From positions 1 through 12,996 of the forward strand of contig JBMOQX010000014.1 in the NCBI GenBank assembly GCA_049322755.1: a DNA stretch of 12,996 nt, read 5' to 3'. This document shows positions 1 to 8,146 of this stretch, one piece after another; positions within the stretch are counted from its first letter, which is position 1, and every line of letters begins with the position of its first letter. The translations under genes were made by a program, and so were the position numbers. The stretch comes from DATIUV01 sp049322755 (GTDB lineage: Bacteria; Pseudomonadota; Gammaproteobacteria; Burkholderiales; UBA6910). Under the pieces are notes generated by a model. The model searched no databases, was not told the origin of the DNA, and saw only the letters and a program-made list of their open reading frames with translations.

Positions 1-400
1 GCTTCGGCTGAGTTGTAACAGGCGGCGCTGGTGTGACTGACGCCGGTGCGGCTGCGGGCGGCACAGCGGGTGCTGCCGGGCGCGCCGGAGCCGCAGCGGC
101 CTTCGGCGCCGGCGCGGGTTTCGGCGGCGGGAGCGCAGCCTTGCGCGGTGGCGGCGGTGCAGGCGCCGGCGGTGCAGGCGCCGCCGCCTTCGCCGGCTGC
201 GGCGGCCGGGGGGCGGGGCGCAGCTCGGCCTGAATGGGCGGCGGCAGCTGGGTCACGACGTCCGGCAGTTCGACCGACCACCAGCGGTCGCTCCCCACCA
301 GCAGCAAAGCGTGCACCAGCGCCGAAGCGCCGAGGGCGAGCCAAAATCGGCGCCGCACCCGCGGGAGCTGGGGTTCGGTGATGTCTTCCTCGGTGGCCAT
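1..400 (-). CDS. N-terminal part of a membrane-anchored Pro/Ala-rich protein, probably DUF3108 family (partial)
   Basis: The gene is open at the left window edge; 133 codons are visible from the ATG at 400-398. The protein starts with a short charged stretch (MATEEDITEPQLPRVRRR), then one hydrophobic segment at about residues 19-36, then a Pro/Ala/Lys-rich stretch from about residue 53 to the edge. This is a single-anchor, TonB-like layout with the rest expected in the periplasm. No conserved domain is visible yet. It follows purN after 69 bases on the same strand. In many betaproteobacteria the gene in this place encodes a DUF3108 protein with just such an N-terminus, so the family name is inferred from position and layout, not from its domain. 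A TonB-like protein is the alternative. Reality of the gene is likely; family is about even odds. Confidence 0.75.
   Translation of the reverse strand, partial: MATEEDITEPQLPRVRRRFWLALGASALVHALLLVGSDRWWSVELPDVVTQLPPPIQAELRPAPRPPQPAKAAAPAPPAPAPPPPRKAALPPPKPAPAPKAAAAPARPAAPAVPPAAAPASVTPAPPVTTQPK
154..183. repeat. Two tandem copies of a 15-bp unit inside the Pro-rich region
   Basis: GCGGTGCAGGCGCCG occurs twice head to tail (154-168 and 169-183). On the minus strand it encodes a repeated Ala-Pro-Ala-Pro-Pro unit of the partial membrane protein. It keeps the reading frame, so copy number could vary without breaking the gene. Confidence 0.8.
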
Positions 401-469
401 CGGATTTCCGGCGGGGGGCCTGCCGTACCGGATACCGCGCTGGCACAGCGGCGACGGTGCGCGCGTGCA

Positions 470-1107
470 TCAGGCCCCGGTTTCCACCTCGGGCACCCGA
501 AGGAATCCCGCGCAGCGCGCACGCGCGACGCGCACCCGGTCCCCGGCCAGGCTCAGCCGGTCCTCGGCGAACCACCGCAGCGCCTGCGGGTAGATGCGAT
601 GCTCCTGCTCGAGGACCCGGGCCGCGAGTCCTTCCTCGCTGTCATCCTCCAGCACCGGCACCGCCGCCTGGATCACGATCGGTCCCTGGTCCAGGCTCGG
701 CGTCACGAAATGCACGGTGCAGCCGTGGACGCGCACTCCCGCCTCCAGCGCCCGGCGATGGGTGTGGAGCCCGGGGAACGCCGGCAACAGCGAAGGGTGA
801 ATGTTGATCAGCCGCCCGCGATAGCGCTCGACGAAGGCGTCCGTCAGCACCCGCATGAATCCCGCCAGCACCACCAGGTCCGGCGCATAGCGGTCGATCG
901 CCCGGGAGAGGGCGGCGTCGAACGCCGCGCGTGACGGAAAGGCGCGATGGTCCACCGCTTCCGCCGGCACGCCGTGGGCGCGCGCCAGCGTCAACCCCCG
1001 GGCGGCGGAATCGTTGGCGATCACCGCCGCCACGGTGAGCGGCAGGCCCGCGTCCAGGATCGCCTGCATGTTGCTGCCGCGTCCGGAAATGAGGATGACG
1101 ATGCGTT

Positions 1108-1111
<4 letters not shown>
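470..1111 (-). CDS. purN: Phosphoribosylglycinamide formyltransferase (GART 1)
   Basis: Transfers the formyl group of 10-formyltetrahydrofolate to glycinamide ribonucleotide, the third step of de novo purine synthesis, in the cytoplasm. The 213-aa product has the usual length for PurN. The phosphate-binding loop ISGRGSNMQAI sits at residues 8-18. The catalytic set is visible: Asn103 and His105 in INIHPSLLPAFPG, and Asp141 in SLDQGPI. The start chosen is the ATG at 1111-1109, which overlaps the purM stop as ATGA and gives the standard N-terminus MKRIVILISGRGSN; a longer reading upstream lies inside purM. Translational coupling to purM is therefore likely. The stop is followed after 69 bases by the partial membrane protein gene on the same strand. 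Confidence 0.97.
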
Positions 1112-2160
<1,049 letters not shown>

Positions 2161-2256
2161 GGAAAGTACCTCGCAGGCGGCGAAGGCGGCTGCACGCTAA
2201 AATAGCGGCATTCTACTGGATCGCCGCGCCCCGTCGGGGCCCGCCCGGTCGCCCCG
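2161..2256. promoter_or_regulatory. Divergent purM/hda promoter region with a 13-bp inverted repeat
   Basis: This 96-base gap contains CGCTA-AAA-TAGCG (2195-2207), a perfect 5+5 inverted repeat in an AT-rich island. TAAAAT at 2198-2203 could be a -10 for hda. On the minus strand TAGAAT (complement of 2210-2215) could be a -10 for purM. I see no good -35 at the right distance for either. The repeat overlaps the putative hda -10, so it may be a binding site or simply part of the promoter. Only the region, not the exact promoters, is well supported. Confidence 0.4.
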
Positions 2257-2958
2257 ATGCAGGATCAGCTCCTACTCGAACTGCTGCCCCCGCCCGCTCC
2301 CGCCTTCGACAATTTCGTCGCCGGCGGCAACGCCGAAGTGCTGCACGCGCTGCGGGCGCTGGCCGACGGCTCGTCCGGGGAACGTATCGTGTTCCTCTGG
2401 GGCGCGTCCGGGAGCGGCCGCAGCCACCTGCTGCAGGCTTGCGTCGCTGCTGCGCGCGCCCGCGGGCGGGACGCGGCGTACTGCCGCGGCAGCGACGCCC
2501 CTGCCGCCTGGCCCGCGCCCGGCGCGTTGCTGGCGCTGGACGAGTTGGAACAGTGTGACGCGGCCGCGCAGGCGGCTCTCTTCACCCGTCTCGTCACCAC
2601 CCGCGAAGGCGACGGCGCGGTCGTCGCGGCCGGTGACGTGGCCCCCGCCGGACTCACGCTGCGCGAGGACGTGCGCACGCGGCTCGGATCGGGCTGGGTA
2701 TTCCAGGTCCATCCGCTCCGCGACGACGAGAAGGTCGCCGCCTTGGCGGCGCGGGCAGCCGAGCGCGGATTCGAGCTGCCGCCGGACGCCGCCCGCCACC
2801 TTCTTACCCGCTGCCCGCGGGACCTGCCCAACCTGCTGGCGTGGCTCGACCGGCTGGACCGAAGCTCGCTGGAACGCCAGCGTCCGGTCAGCGTGCGGCT
2901 GCTGAAGGAATTGCTGGACGGGGCCAGGCCCCGCCAAGGGATGCCGGACGGCGCCTAG
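2257..2958 (+). CDS. hda: DnaA regulatory inactivator Hda
   Basis: Hda is a DnaA-related AAA+ protein that, bound to the DNA-loaded sliding clamp, stimulates hydrolysis of DnaA-bound ATP and so limits re-initiation of replication. The 233-aa product equals E. coli Hda in length. The N-terminal QLLLEL (residues 4-9) matches the place and character of the clamp-binding peptide. Walker A is GASGSGRS (49-56), with Arg where most AAA+ proteins have Lys, as in other Hda proteins. Walker B is LLALDELE (91-98). The C-terminal part, including DLPNLLAWLDRLDRSSL and RPVSVRLLKELL, matches the lid region of Hda. It lacks a DnaA DNA-binding domain IV. The start has no clear ribosome binding site. The last codon region overlaps the convergent downstream gene. 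Confidence 0.93.
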   Translation: MQDQLLLELLPPPAPAFDNFVAGGNAEVLHALRALADGSSGERIVFLWGASGSGRSHLLQACVAAARARGRDAAYCRGSDAPAAWPAPGALLALDELEQCDAAAQAALFTRLVTTREGDGAVVAAGDVAPAGLTLREDVRTRLGSGWVFQVHPLRDDEKVAALAARAAERGFELPPDAARHLLTRCPRDLPNLLAWLDRLDRSSLERQRPVSVRLLKELLDGARPRQGMPDGA

Positions 2959-3632
2959 CGGGGATCGCCGTCGCGACTCAGGTAGCGCTCGTCGTCGAAC
3001 GACGCTATCCACTGGGGCCGGTAGACCACCATCAGCGTCACCGCCATGCCGGTCAGCAGCGCCTCCCCCCAGGCCAGCAGGACGTAATACGGTAGATACT
3101 CCCGCGCCAGATAGCCCCAGCTGTACACACCGCTGCCCGCCAGCAACAGGCAGATCGCCAGGCCGGAAGCCGCTACTGCGAGGGCAGCGCCGAAGAATCC
3201 GTTGGCGAAAACGTACACGAACAGGTGGTTGGGCAGCCGCCGGTCGGCGGTGGCGAAGATCACATGGCTCACGGCCACCGGAACCGCTCCCACCGCCAGC
3301 AGGCTGAGCCCGAATCCCGACCACGACGCCGCACCCGCCACGGTATTGGCCGCCAGCACCACCCCCAACGCCACCAGCGCCAGACGCGGACCGAACATCA
3401 GCGTCAGGGCGGTGGCCCCGATGAAGTGCAGATCGAGCCCCGGCTTGATTCCGGTCCGGATCAGCCACAGCGCAAGCAGGAACACGATGCTGCCGAGAAA
3501 AACATGCTGCTGCGCCGGCTCCGCGAGCCGCCGCCACGGCGCTCTCAGCACGGCGTACCCGAGCGCCGCCGCCGCAATCGCCTGACCGCCGGCCCCGAGG
3601 GCACCCGGCAACAATTCAGCGGGGAAATACAT
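2955..3632 (-). CDS. CbiM-like energy-coupling-factor membrane protein (COG3235 type)
   Basis: A 225-aa integral membrane protein with about six hydrophobic segments (roughly residues 12-30, 44-62, 75-97, 107-128, 137-165 and 182-203). The stretches KPGLDLHFIGATALTLMFG (64-82), PNHLFVYVFANGFFGA, EALLTGM (190-196) and the tail YRPQWIASFDDERYL resemble the CbiM-related proteins of COG3235, relatives of the substrate-capturing subunits of cobalt and nickel ECF transporters. Those transporters use a His at position 2 for the metal; here the N-terminus is MYFPAE, so that ligand is absent. No ECF ATPase or T-component lies nearby. Substrate is unknown. The gene faces hda, sharing a CTAG for both stops, and diverges from the HAD gene. 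The start ATG directly abuts a 15-bp palindrome. Confidence 0.8.
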   Translation of the reverse strand: MYFPAELLPGALGAGGQAIAAAALGYAVLRAPWRRLAEPAQQHVFLGSIVFLLALWLIRTGIKPGLDLHFIGATALTLMFGPRLALVALGVVLAANTVAGAASWSGFGLSLLAVGAVPVAVSHVIFATADRRLPNHLFVYVFANGFFGAALAVAASGLAICLLLAGSGVYSWGYLAREYLPYYVLLAWGEALLTGMAVTLMVVYRPQWIASFDDERYLSRDGDPR

Positions 3633-3679
3633 GCGTAAATTTTACGCTATACTCCGCGCTTTTTTCCGGCTGCCGCGAC
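3633..3679. promoter_or_regulatory. Divergent promoter region with a perfect 15-bp palindrome
   Basis: GCGTAAA-T-TTTACGC (3633-3647) is a perfect inverted repeat that begins immediately upstream of the ATG of the CbiM-like gene, covering its ribosome-binding zone. Next to it on the plus strand is TATACT (3648-3653), a good -10 for the HAD gene, followed by a GC-rich discriminator (CCGCGC). CTATACT also fits the sigma-S type -10. No -35 is recognisable. A protein bound to the palindrome could affect both genes. That role is inferred; the repeat itself is plain. Confidence 0.45.
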
Positions 3680-4360
3680 GTGCGCCTCGCGCTCTTCGAC
3701 CTCGACAATACCCTCCTCGCCGGCGACAGCGATTTCGAGTGGGCACAGTTCCTGATCGAGCAGGGCGTCCTCGACCGCGAGGTCTACGAGGCGCGCAACC
3801 AGGCGTTCTTCGATCAGTACAAGGCCGGCACGCTCGACATCCACGAGTTCCTCGACTTCCAGTTGAAGCCGCTCTCGCGCCACCCGCGGTGCCAGCTGGA
3901 TGCCTGGCACGCGCAGTTCATGGAGCGGAAGATCCGGCCGCTGATGCTCCCGGCGGCGCAGGCGCTGGTGGCCCGCCACCGGGAGGACGGCCACGTGTGC
4001 GCCATCATCACCGCCACCAACCGCTTCGTCACCGGCCCCATCGCCGCCGCCTTCGGGGTGGAGCACCTCATTGCCACCGAAGCCGAGGAGCGCGGCGGCG
4101 AGTTCACCGGCCGCTCCGCCGGAACCCCGTGCTTCCGCGAGGGCAAAGTGACCCGCCTGCATGAATGGCTGGCAGGCCGCGGCGTCCGTCTCGCCGACGT
4201 GCAGGAAAGCTGGTTCTACAGCGACTCCCACAACGACCTGCCGCTGCTGGAGACGGTTCGTTACCCGGTGGCGGTGGATCCGGACGCGACCCTCGGGGCG
4301 CTCGCCGCGGCAAGAGGCTGGCCCGTGCTCCATCTCCGGGCCGGGGCCGGCGGCCATTGA
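3680..4360 (+). CDS. HAD superfamily phosphatase, subfamily IB (SerB/CicA-like)
   Basis: A soluble 226-aa hydrolase of the haloacid dehalogenase superfamily. All four motifs are present: I, DLDNTLL (nucleophile Asp7, acid Asp9); II, IITATN (Thr111); III, Lys156 in REGKVTRL; IV, YSDSHNDLPLL (Asp182, Asp186). The helical cap between residues about 15 and 90 and the SDSHND form of motif IV place it with HAD-IB enzymes such as phosphoserine phosphatase and CicA. The natural substrate cannot be read from the sequence. Start is the GTG at 3680, placing motif I at the usual position; the ribosome binding site is weak. Genes of this type commonly stand between hda and pcnB in betaproteobacteria; here a CbiM-like gene is interposed before it. 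Confidence 0.9.
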   Translation: MRLALFDLDNTLLAGDSDFEWAQFLIEQGVLDREVYEARNQAFFDQYKAGTLDIHEFLDFQLKPLSRHPRCQLDAWHAQFMERKIRPLMLPAAQALVARHREDGHVCAIITATNRFVTGPIAAAFGVEHLIATEAEERGGEFTGRSAGTPCFREGKVTRLHEWLAGRGVRLADVQESWFYSDSHNDLPLLETVRYPVAVDPDATLGALAAARGWPVLHLRAGAGGH

Positions 4361-4450
4361 GCGGCGCCGGGGCCCGCGCCGTCCTATGCTAGACTCCGGC
4401 GCGGCGATCGCCAGAGCGTCGCCACCGATCTGCAGCCTTCCTGCCCCGTC
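4361..4450 (+). promoter_or_regulatory. HAD-pcnB spacer: GC hairpin and -10-like element
   Basis: Just after the HAD stop, GGCGC (4363-4367) and GCGCC (4376-4380) can form a 5-bp stem with an 8-base loop; there is no T-run, so it is a poor terminator. CTATGCT (4384-4390) fits a sigma-70/sigma-S -10 and is followed by a GC-rich stretch, similar to the element before the HAD gene. TTGAGC at 4357-4362 is 22 bases away, too far for a normal -35. A separate pcnB promoter is possible but weakly supported. Confidence 0.25.
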
Positions 4451-5809
4451 ATGATCCGCAGCCTGATCCAGCGCGTCTTCAAGCGCCGCCCCGGCGCCGA
4501 TGGTCCCCGCGCCCCGCGCCGCATCCCGGTGGCGGAGCACGGCATCACCGCGAGCCATATCAGCTCATGCGCCCGCCGCACTGTCGCGACGTTGCAGGAA
4601 GCGGGCTACGAGGCGTTCGTGGTGGGCGGCGCGGTGCGCGACCTGGTGCTGGGCCGTACCCCGAAGGACTACGACGTCGCCACCAGCGCCACCCCGGAGG
4701 ACGTGAGGCGGCTGTTCCGGCGCTCGCGCATCATCGGCCGCCGCTTCCGGCTGGTGCACGTGATGTGCGGCGCCGACACGGTGGAGGTGTCCACCTTCCG
4801 CGGCGGCGCGGCGGAAGACGCCGCCGACCACCAGGTGGACGAGCACGGGCGCATTCTCAAGGACAACGTCTTCGGCAGCATGGAGCAGGACGCCGCGCGC
4901 CGCGACTTCACGGTCAACGCGCTGTTCTACGATCCGACGCGCGAGGAAATCTGGGACTTTCACGACGGTTACGCCGATCTCAAGCGCCGCCGCCTGCGCA
5001 TGATCGGGGACCCGGAGGTCCGCTACCGGGAGGACCCGATCCGCATGCTGCGGGCGGTGCGCCTCGCCGCCAAGCACGAGATGCGCCTCGACCCCGCCAC
5101 CGAGGAGCCGATCCGGCGGCTGGCGGACCTGCTGCAGAACGTGCCGGCGGCGCGGGTGTTCGACGAGATGCTCAAGATGCTCATGTCCGGCCACTCGCTG
5201 CAGTGCGTGGTGCAGCTGCGCAGCCGCGGCCTGCATCACGGGCTGCTGCCTATGCTGGACGTGATCATCGAACAGCCGCTGGGCGAGCGCTTCATCATGC
5301 TGGCGCTCGCCAACACCGACGAGCGGATTGCCGCGGACAAGCCCGTGACCCCCGCGTTCCTGTTCGCCGCCCTGCTCTGGCACGAGGTGCTGTTGCGCTG
5401 GCACGAGCTGGAAAGCGGCGGCGAGAAATCCGTCCCGGCGCTGATGCGCGCCACCGACGACGTGCTGGCGGTGCAGGAGGAGCGCCTTGCCATTCCGCGG
5501 CGCTACGAGGCCATGATGAACGAGATCTGGGGCCTGCAGCCGCGGTTTCTGCAGCGCTCCGGCCAGCGTCCGTTCCGGCTGCTGGAGCACCCGCGCTTCC
5601 GCGCCGCCTACGATTTCCTGGTCCTGCGTTGCCAGAGCGGCGAACTGGACGCGGAGTTGGGCGCCTGGTGGGAGGCTTTTCAGCATGCCGACCCCAACGA
5701 GCGCCAGAAAATGCTGATGCCGGGCGAGGGCCCCAAGCGCAAGCGCCGCCGGCGCCGCCGCCCGGCCGCCGCCGCGGACACGGCCGGGGCGGCCGAAAAC
5801 CGGGAGTGA
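4451..5809 (+). CDS. pcnB: Poly(A) polymerase I
   Basis: Adds 3' poly(A) tails to RNA, promoting decay by the degradosome. The 452-aa product carries a nucleotidyltransferase core: FVVGGAVRDLVLG (57-69), the catalytic pair Asp73/Asp75 in PKDYDVATSATP, and a third acidic residue, Glu112, in VEVSTFRG. KDNVFGSMEQDAARRDFTVN (137-156) distinguishes bacterial poly(A) polymerase from the closely related CCA-adding enzyme. REDPIRMLRAVRLAAK follows as the RNA-binding neck. After residue about 430 the tail is a run of Lys and Arg (KRKRRRRRR) then Ala-rich, as in other PcnB proteins, probably an RNA contact. The start ATG has no good ribosome binding site. The stop overlaps or abuts folK, so the two are likely cotranscribed. 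Confidence 0.95.
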   Translation: MIRSLIQRVFKRRPGADGPRAPRRIPVAEHGITASHISSCARRTVATLQEAGYEAFVVGGAVRDLVLGRTPKDYDVATSATPEDVRRLFRRSRIIGRRFRLVHVMCGADTVEVSTFRGGAAEDAADHQVDEHGRILKDNVFGSMEQDAARRDFTVNALFYDPTREEIWDFHDGYADLKRRRLRMIGDPEVRYREDPIRMLRAVRLAAKHEMRLDPATEEPIRRLADLLQNVPAARVFDEMLKMLMSGHSLQCVVQLRSRGLHHGLLPMLDVIIEQPLGERFIMLALANTDERIAADKPVTPAFLFAALLWHEVLLRWHELESGGEKSVPALMRATDDVLAVQEERLAIPRRYEAMMNEIWGLQPRFLQRSGQRPFRLLEHPRFRAAYDFLVLRCQSGELDAELGAWWEAFQHADPNERQKMLMPGEGPKRKRRRRRRPAAAADTAGAAENRE

Positions 5810-5811
5810 CG

Positions 5812-6300
5812 GTGCCGCGCGCGTTCATCGCCCTCGGCAGCAATCTGCAGCAACCCCGCCGGCAGGTCGCCGACGCGGTGCGCGAGATCGGCGCGACGGC
5901 GGGGATCCGGGTCACCGCCCGCTCGTCGCTGTATCGCACCACGCCGGTGGGCTACTTGGACCAGCCCGATTTCATCAACGCGGTGATCGCGGTGGAAACC
6001 GACCTGACCCCGCGGGAGCTGCTGGAGGCGCTGCTGAGGATCGAGCGCGCGCACGGTCGCGCGCGCGAGTTTCCCAACGCGCCGCGCACGCTGGATCTCG
6101 ACATCCTGCTCTACGACGGCGCAACGGTGCACGAGCCCGGCCTCACCATCCCGCACCCGCGCATGCATGAGCGCGCCTTCGTGCTCAAACCGTTGGCGGA
6201 GATCGCGCCCGAGCTGGTGCTGCCGGACCATGGCCCGGTGAGCGAGCTGTCACGCCGCGTCGGCGGCGGCGTCGAGCCGCTGGCGGACGACGACGCCTAG
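5812..6300 (+). CDS. folK: 6-hydroxymethyl-7,8-dihydropterin pyrophosphokinase (HPPK)
   Basis: Moves pyrophosphate from ATP to 6-hydroxymethyl-7,8-dihydropterin in folate synthesis. With the start used here the product is 162 aa, typical for FolK. Visible blocks are FIALGSNL (5-12), LYRTTPVGYLDQPDFINAV (40-58), the signature PNAPRTLDLDILLYDG (88-103) with magnesium ligands Asp95 and Asp97, and IPHPRMHERAFVLKPL. Two GTG codons compete: 5806, overlapping the pcnB stop as GTGA, and 5812. GGGAG (5802-5806) lies 5 bases before the second, so 5812 is preferred; the first would add only two residues. The NAPR form of the signature replaces the WGPR of E. coli and is one I associate with betaproteobacteria. 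Confidence 0.94.
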   Translation: MPRAFIALGSNLQQPRRQVADAVREIGATAGIRVTARSSLYRTTPVGYLDQPDFINAVIAVETDLTPRELLEALLRIERAHGRAREFPNAPRTLDLDILLYDGATVHEPGLTIPHPRMHERAFVLKPLAEIAPELVLPDHGPVSELSRRVGGGVEPLADDDA

Positions 6301-6470
6301 TCCCGCAGATGCCTTGCGGCGGAAACGCGCTCGGCCCCGCCTCGGCTGACGCCGGAACAGGACACTGACCGCGGTGGAGCTCCCGTTGATCGGCGCGCCG
6401 ACTTTGAATTACTGTTGTCGCGCATCGCCGCCATGCGCGGCGCAAGAGAGTTCTTCAACTGGAGGTGACC
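6301..6470 (+). promoter_or_regulatory. folK-panB spacer with leader hairpin
   Basis: 170 bases without a gene. CGCCGC/GCGGCG (6426-6442) can form a 6-bp stem with a 5-base loop, 18 bases before the panB ribosome binding site GGAGG (6461-6465). TTGATC (6386-6391) and ATTACT (6408-6413) are spaced 16 apart and could be a weak promoter. No terminator with a T-run was found after folK, so read-through into panB is possible. Confidence 0.25.
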
Positions 6471-7262
6471 ATGCGCATCACGCTCACGACGCTCGCCAAG
6501 ATGGCCCGCGAAGGGGACAAGATCACCATGCTGACCTGCTACGACGCCAGCTTCGCGGCGCTGCTGGACGCCGCCGGCGTCGATACGCTGCTGGTGGGGG
6601 ACTCGCTCGGCAACGTCATCCAGGGCGAGGAAACCACCCTGCCGGTGACGCTGGAGCACGTGCTCTACCACACGCGCTGCGTGGCGCGCGGCGCCAAGCG
6701 CGCGCTCGTTGTTGCCGACATGCCTTTCGGAACCTTCCAGGTCAGCCCGGAGAAGACCTTCGAGAACGCCGCCCGGCTGATGGCGGCGGGCGCCCACATG
6801 GTGAAGCTGGAGGGCGGCGCCGAGATGGCGCCCACCGTCGGGTTCCTGGTGAAGCGCGGCGTTCCGGTGTGCGGCCATATCGGGCTCACGCCCCAGTCGG
6901 TTCACCAGCTGGGCGGCTTCAAGGTGCAGGGGCGCGGTGACGCCCAGGCGGCGAAACTGCTGGCCGACGCCAGGGCAGTGTCCGATGCGGGTGCCGCGCT
7001 GATGGTGCTGGAAGCGGTGCCGGCAGCGCTGGGACGGGAGGTGACGGCGTCGGTGGAAACCCCCACCATCGGCATCGGCGCCGGCGTCGATTGCGCCGGC
7101 CAGGTGCTGGTGCTCTACGACATGATCGACGTCTTCCCCGGCAAGAAGGCCAAGTTCGTGCGCAACTTCATGGCCGATGCCGGCAGCATCCAGGGCGCGG
7201 TAGAGGCGTTCGTCAAGGCGGTGAAGAGCCGCGCGTTTCCGGGGCCGGACGAAAGCTTCTGA
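6471..7262 (+). CDS. panB: 3-methyl-2-oxobutanoate hydroxymethyltransferase (ketopantoate hydroxymethyltransferase)
   Basis: Makes ketopantoate from 2-oxoisovalerate and 5,10-methylenetetrahydrofolate, the first committed step towards pantothenate. The 263-aa product is of standard length. Metal and catalytic residues are in place: Asp44 in LLVGDSLGNV, Asp83 in VADMPFGTF, Glu114 in MVKLEGG, and Glu181 in MVLEAVP. GHIGLTPQSVHQLGGFKVQG (135-154) and ETPTIGIGAG (196-205) are also family blocks. The ATG at 6471 is chosen because GGAGG lies 5 bases upstream; an in-frame GTG at 6465 overlaps that site. Its one-carbon donor depends on folate, whose folK gene lies just upstream. The stop overlaps the panC start (TGATG), so coupled translation is likely. 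Confidence 0.97.
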   Translation: MRITLTTLAKMAREGDKITMLTCYDASFAALLDAAGVDTLLVGDSLGNVIQGEETTLPVTLEHVLYHTRCVARGAKRALVVADMPFGTFQVSPEKTFENAARLMAAGAHMVKLEGGAEMAPTVGFLVKRGVPVCGHIGLTPQSVHQLGGFKVQGRGDAQAAKLLADARAVSDAGAALMVLEAVPAALGREVTASVETPTIGIGAGVDCAGQVLVLYDMIDVFPGKKAKFVRNFMADAGSIQGAVEAFVKAVKSRAFPGPDESF

Positions 7263-8098
7263 TGGACGTCGTCACCACGGCAAACGCCCTGCGGCAGCGG
7301 CTCGCGGGGCGCGAGCGCATCGCCTTCGTTCCCACCATGGGCAACCTCCACGACGGACACCTGGCGCTGGTACGCCGGGCGCAGGCGCTGGGCACGCCGG
7401 TGGTGGTCAGCATCTTCGTCAACCCGCTGCAGTTCGGGCCCAGCGAGGACTTTGCCGCCTATCCGCGCACTTTCGATGCAGACTGCGCGCAGCTCGATGC
7501 GCTCGGCACCGACCTGGTGTTCGCGCCCGGGCTCGCGGAGATGTATCCGGCGCCGCAGTCCTTTTTCGTTGCACCGCCGCCCATGGCCGACACGCTCGAG
7601 GGCGCGTTCCGCCCGGGTTTTTTCCGCGGCGTCGCGACGGTGGTGCTGAAACTGTTCAACCTGGTCCAGCCCCACGTCGCGGTGTTCGGCAAGAAGGACT
7701 ACCAGCAGCTGGCGATCGTCCGGCGCATGGTGACGGAGTTCAATCTGCCCATCGACATTGCCGCCGGGGAGACCGTGCGCGCGCAGGACGGGCTCGCCCT
7801 GTCCAGCCGCAACGGCTACCTGTCGGCGGCCGAGCGCGCCGAGGCGCCGCGCCTGTACCGCGTTCTTTCGGCGCTGAAAGCCGCCGTGGAAGCCGGCGCG
7901 CGGGACTACCGCCGACTCGAAGCAGAGGCGGCCCAAACCCTTGACAACCATGGCTGGAAAACCGACTATGTTGCATTGCAACAACGAGACACGTTGGCGC
8001 CGGCCGAGCCCGGTGACCGGGCGCTCGTCGTTCTGGGGGCCGCCCGGATCGGCGCCACGCGGTTGATCGACAACCTCGAGGTCGAACCGGCGGCATGA
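7262..8098 (+). CDS. panC: Pantothenate synthetase (pantoate--beta-alanine ligase)
   Basis: Joins pantoate and beta-alanine with ATP through a pantoyl-adenylate, the last step of pantothenate synthesis. The 278-aa product is the usual length. The HIGH-type nucleotide-binding motif is PTMGNLHDGH (24-33). VSIFVNPLQFGPSEDFAAYP (49-68), GKKDYQQL (143-150) and LALSSRN (178-184, the KMSKS-like region) complete the active site. The ATG at 7262 shares its A with the panB stop codon. No separate ribosome binding site is obvious, which fits translational coupling. An upstream in-frame extension lies wholly within panB and is not used. Confidence 0.97.
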   Translation: MDVVTTANALRQRLAGRERIAFVPTMGNLHDGHLALVRRAQALGTPVVVSIFVNPLQFGPSEDFAAYPRTFDADCAQLDALGTDLVFAPGLAEMYPAPQSFFVAPPPMADTLEGAFRPGFFRGVATVVLKLFNLVQPHVAVFGKKDYQQLAIVRRMVTEFNLPIDIAAGETVRAQDGLALSSRNGYLSAAERAEAPRLYRVLSALKAAVEAGARDYRRLEAEAAQTLDNHGWKTDYVALQQRDTLAPAEPGDRALVVLGAARIGATRLIDNLEVEPAA

Positions 8099-8111
8099 GA
8101 GCGGTTACAAT
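8083..8111 (+). promoter_or_regulatory. Candidate panD promoter
   Basis: TCGAAC (8083-8088) and TACAAT (8106-8111) are spaced by 17 bases, straddling the panC stop. The -10 matches consensus in five of six positions; the -35 in three. Transcription from here would begin just before the panD ribosome binding site and could set panD level apart from panBC. Confidence 0.35.
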
Positions 8112-8146
8112 CCCGCGCTCGCTGTTTGCCAGAGGGGGTAACAGCC

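Noticed and set aside
2161..2256. PurR operator upstream of purM
   Set aside because: No ACGCAAACGTTTGCGT-like sequence is present; the short inverted repeat there is different.
4567..5811. Open frame overlapping pcnB, continuous with folK
   Set aside because: The pcnB frame has full homology; the overlapping part is a high-GC shadow. folK proper begins at 5812 (or 5806).
6301..6470. A small gene or riboswitch in the folK-panB gap
   Set aside because: Short open frames there have no coding character, and apart from one small hairpin no known riboswitch core could be recognised.
7941..7972. TTGACA inside panC as a promoter for panD
   Set aside because: The -35 is perfect, but the nearest decent -10 (TATGTT at 7967-7972) is 20 bases away and the 17-base position reads GACTAT, a poor match.
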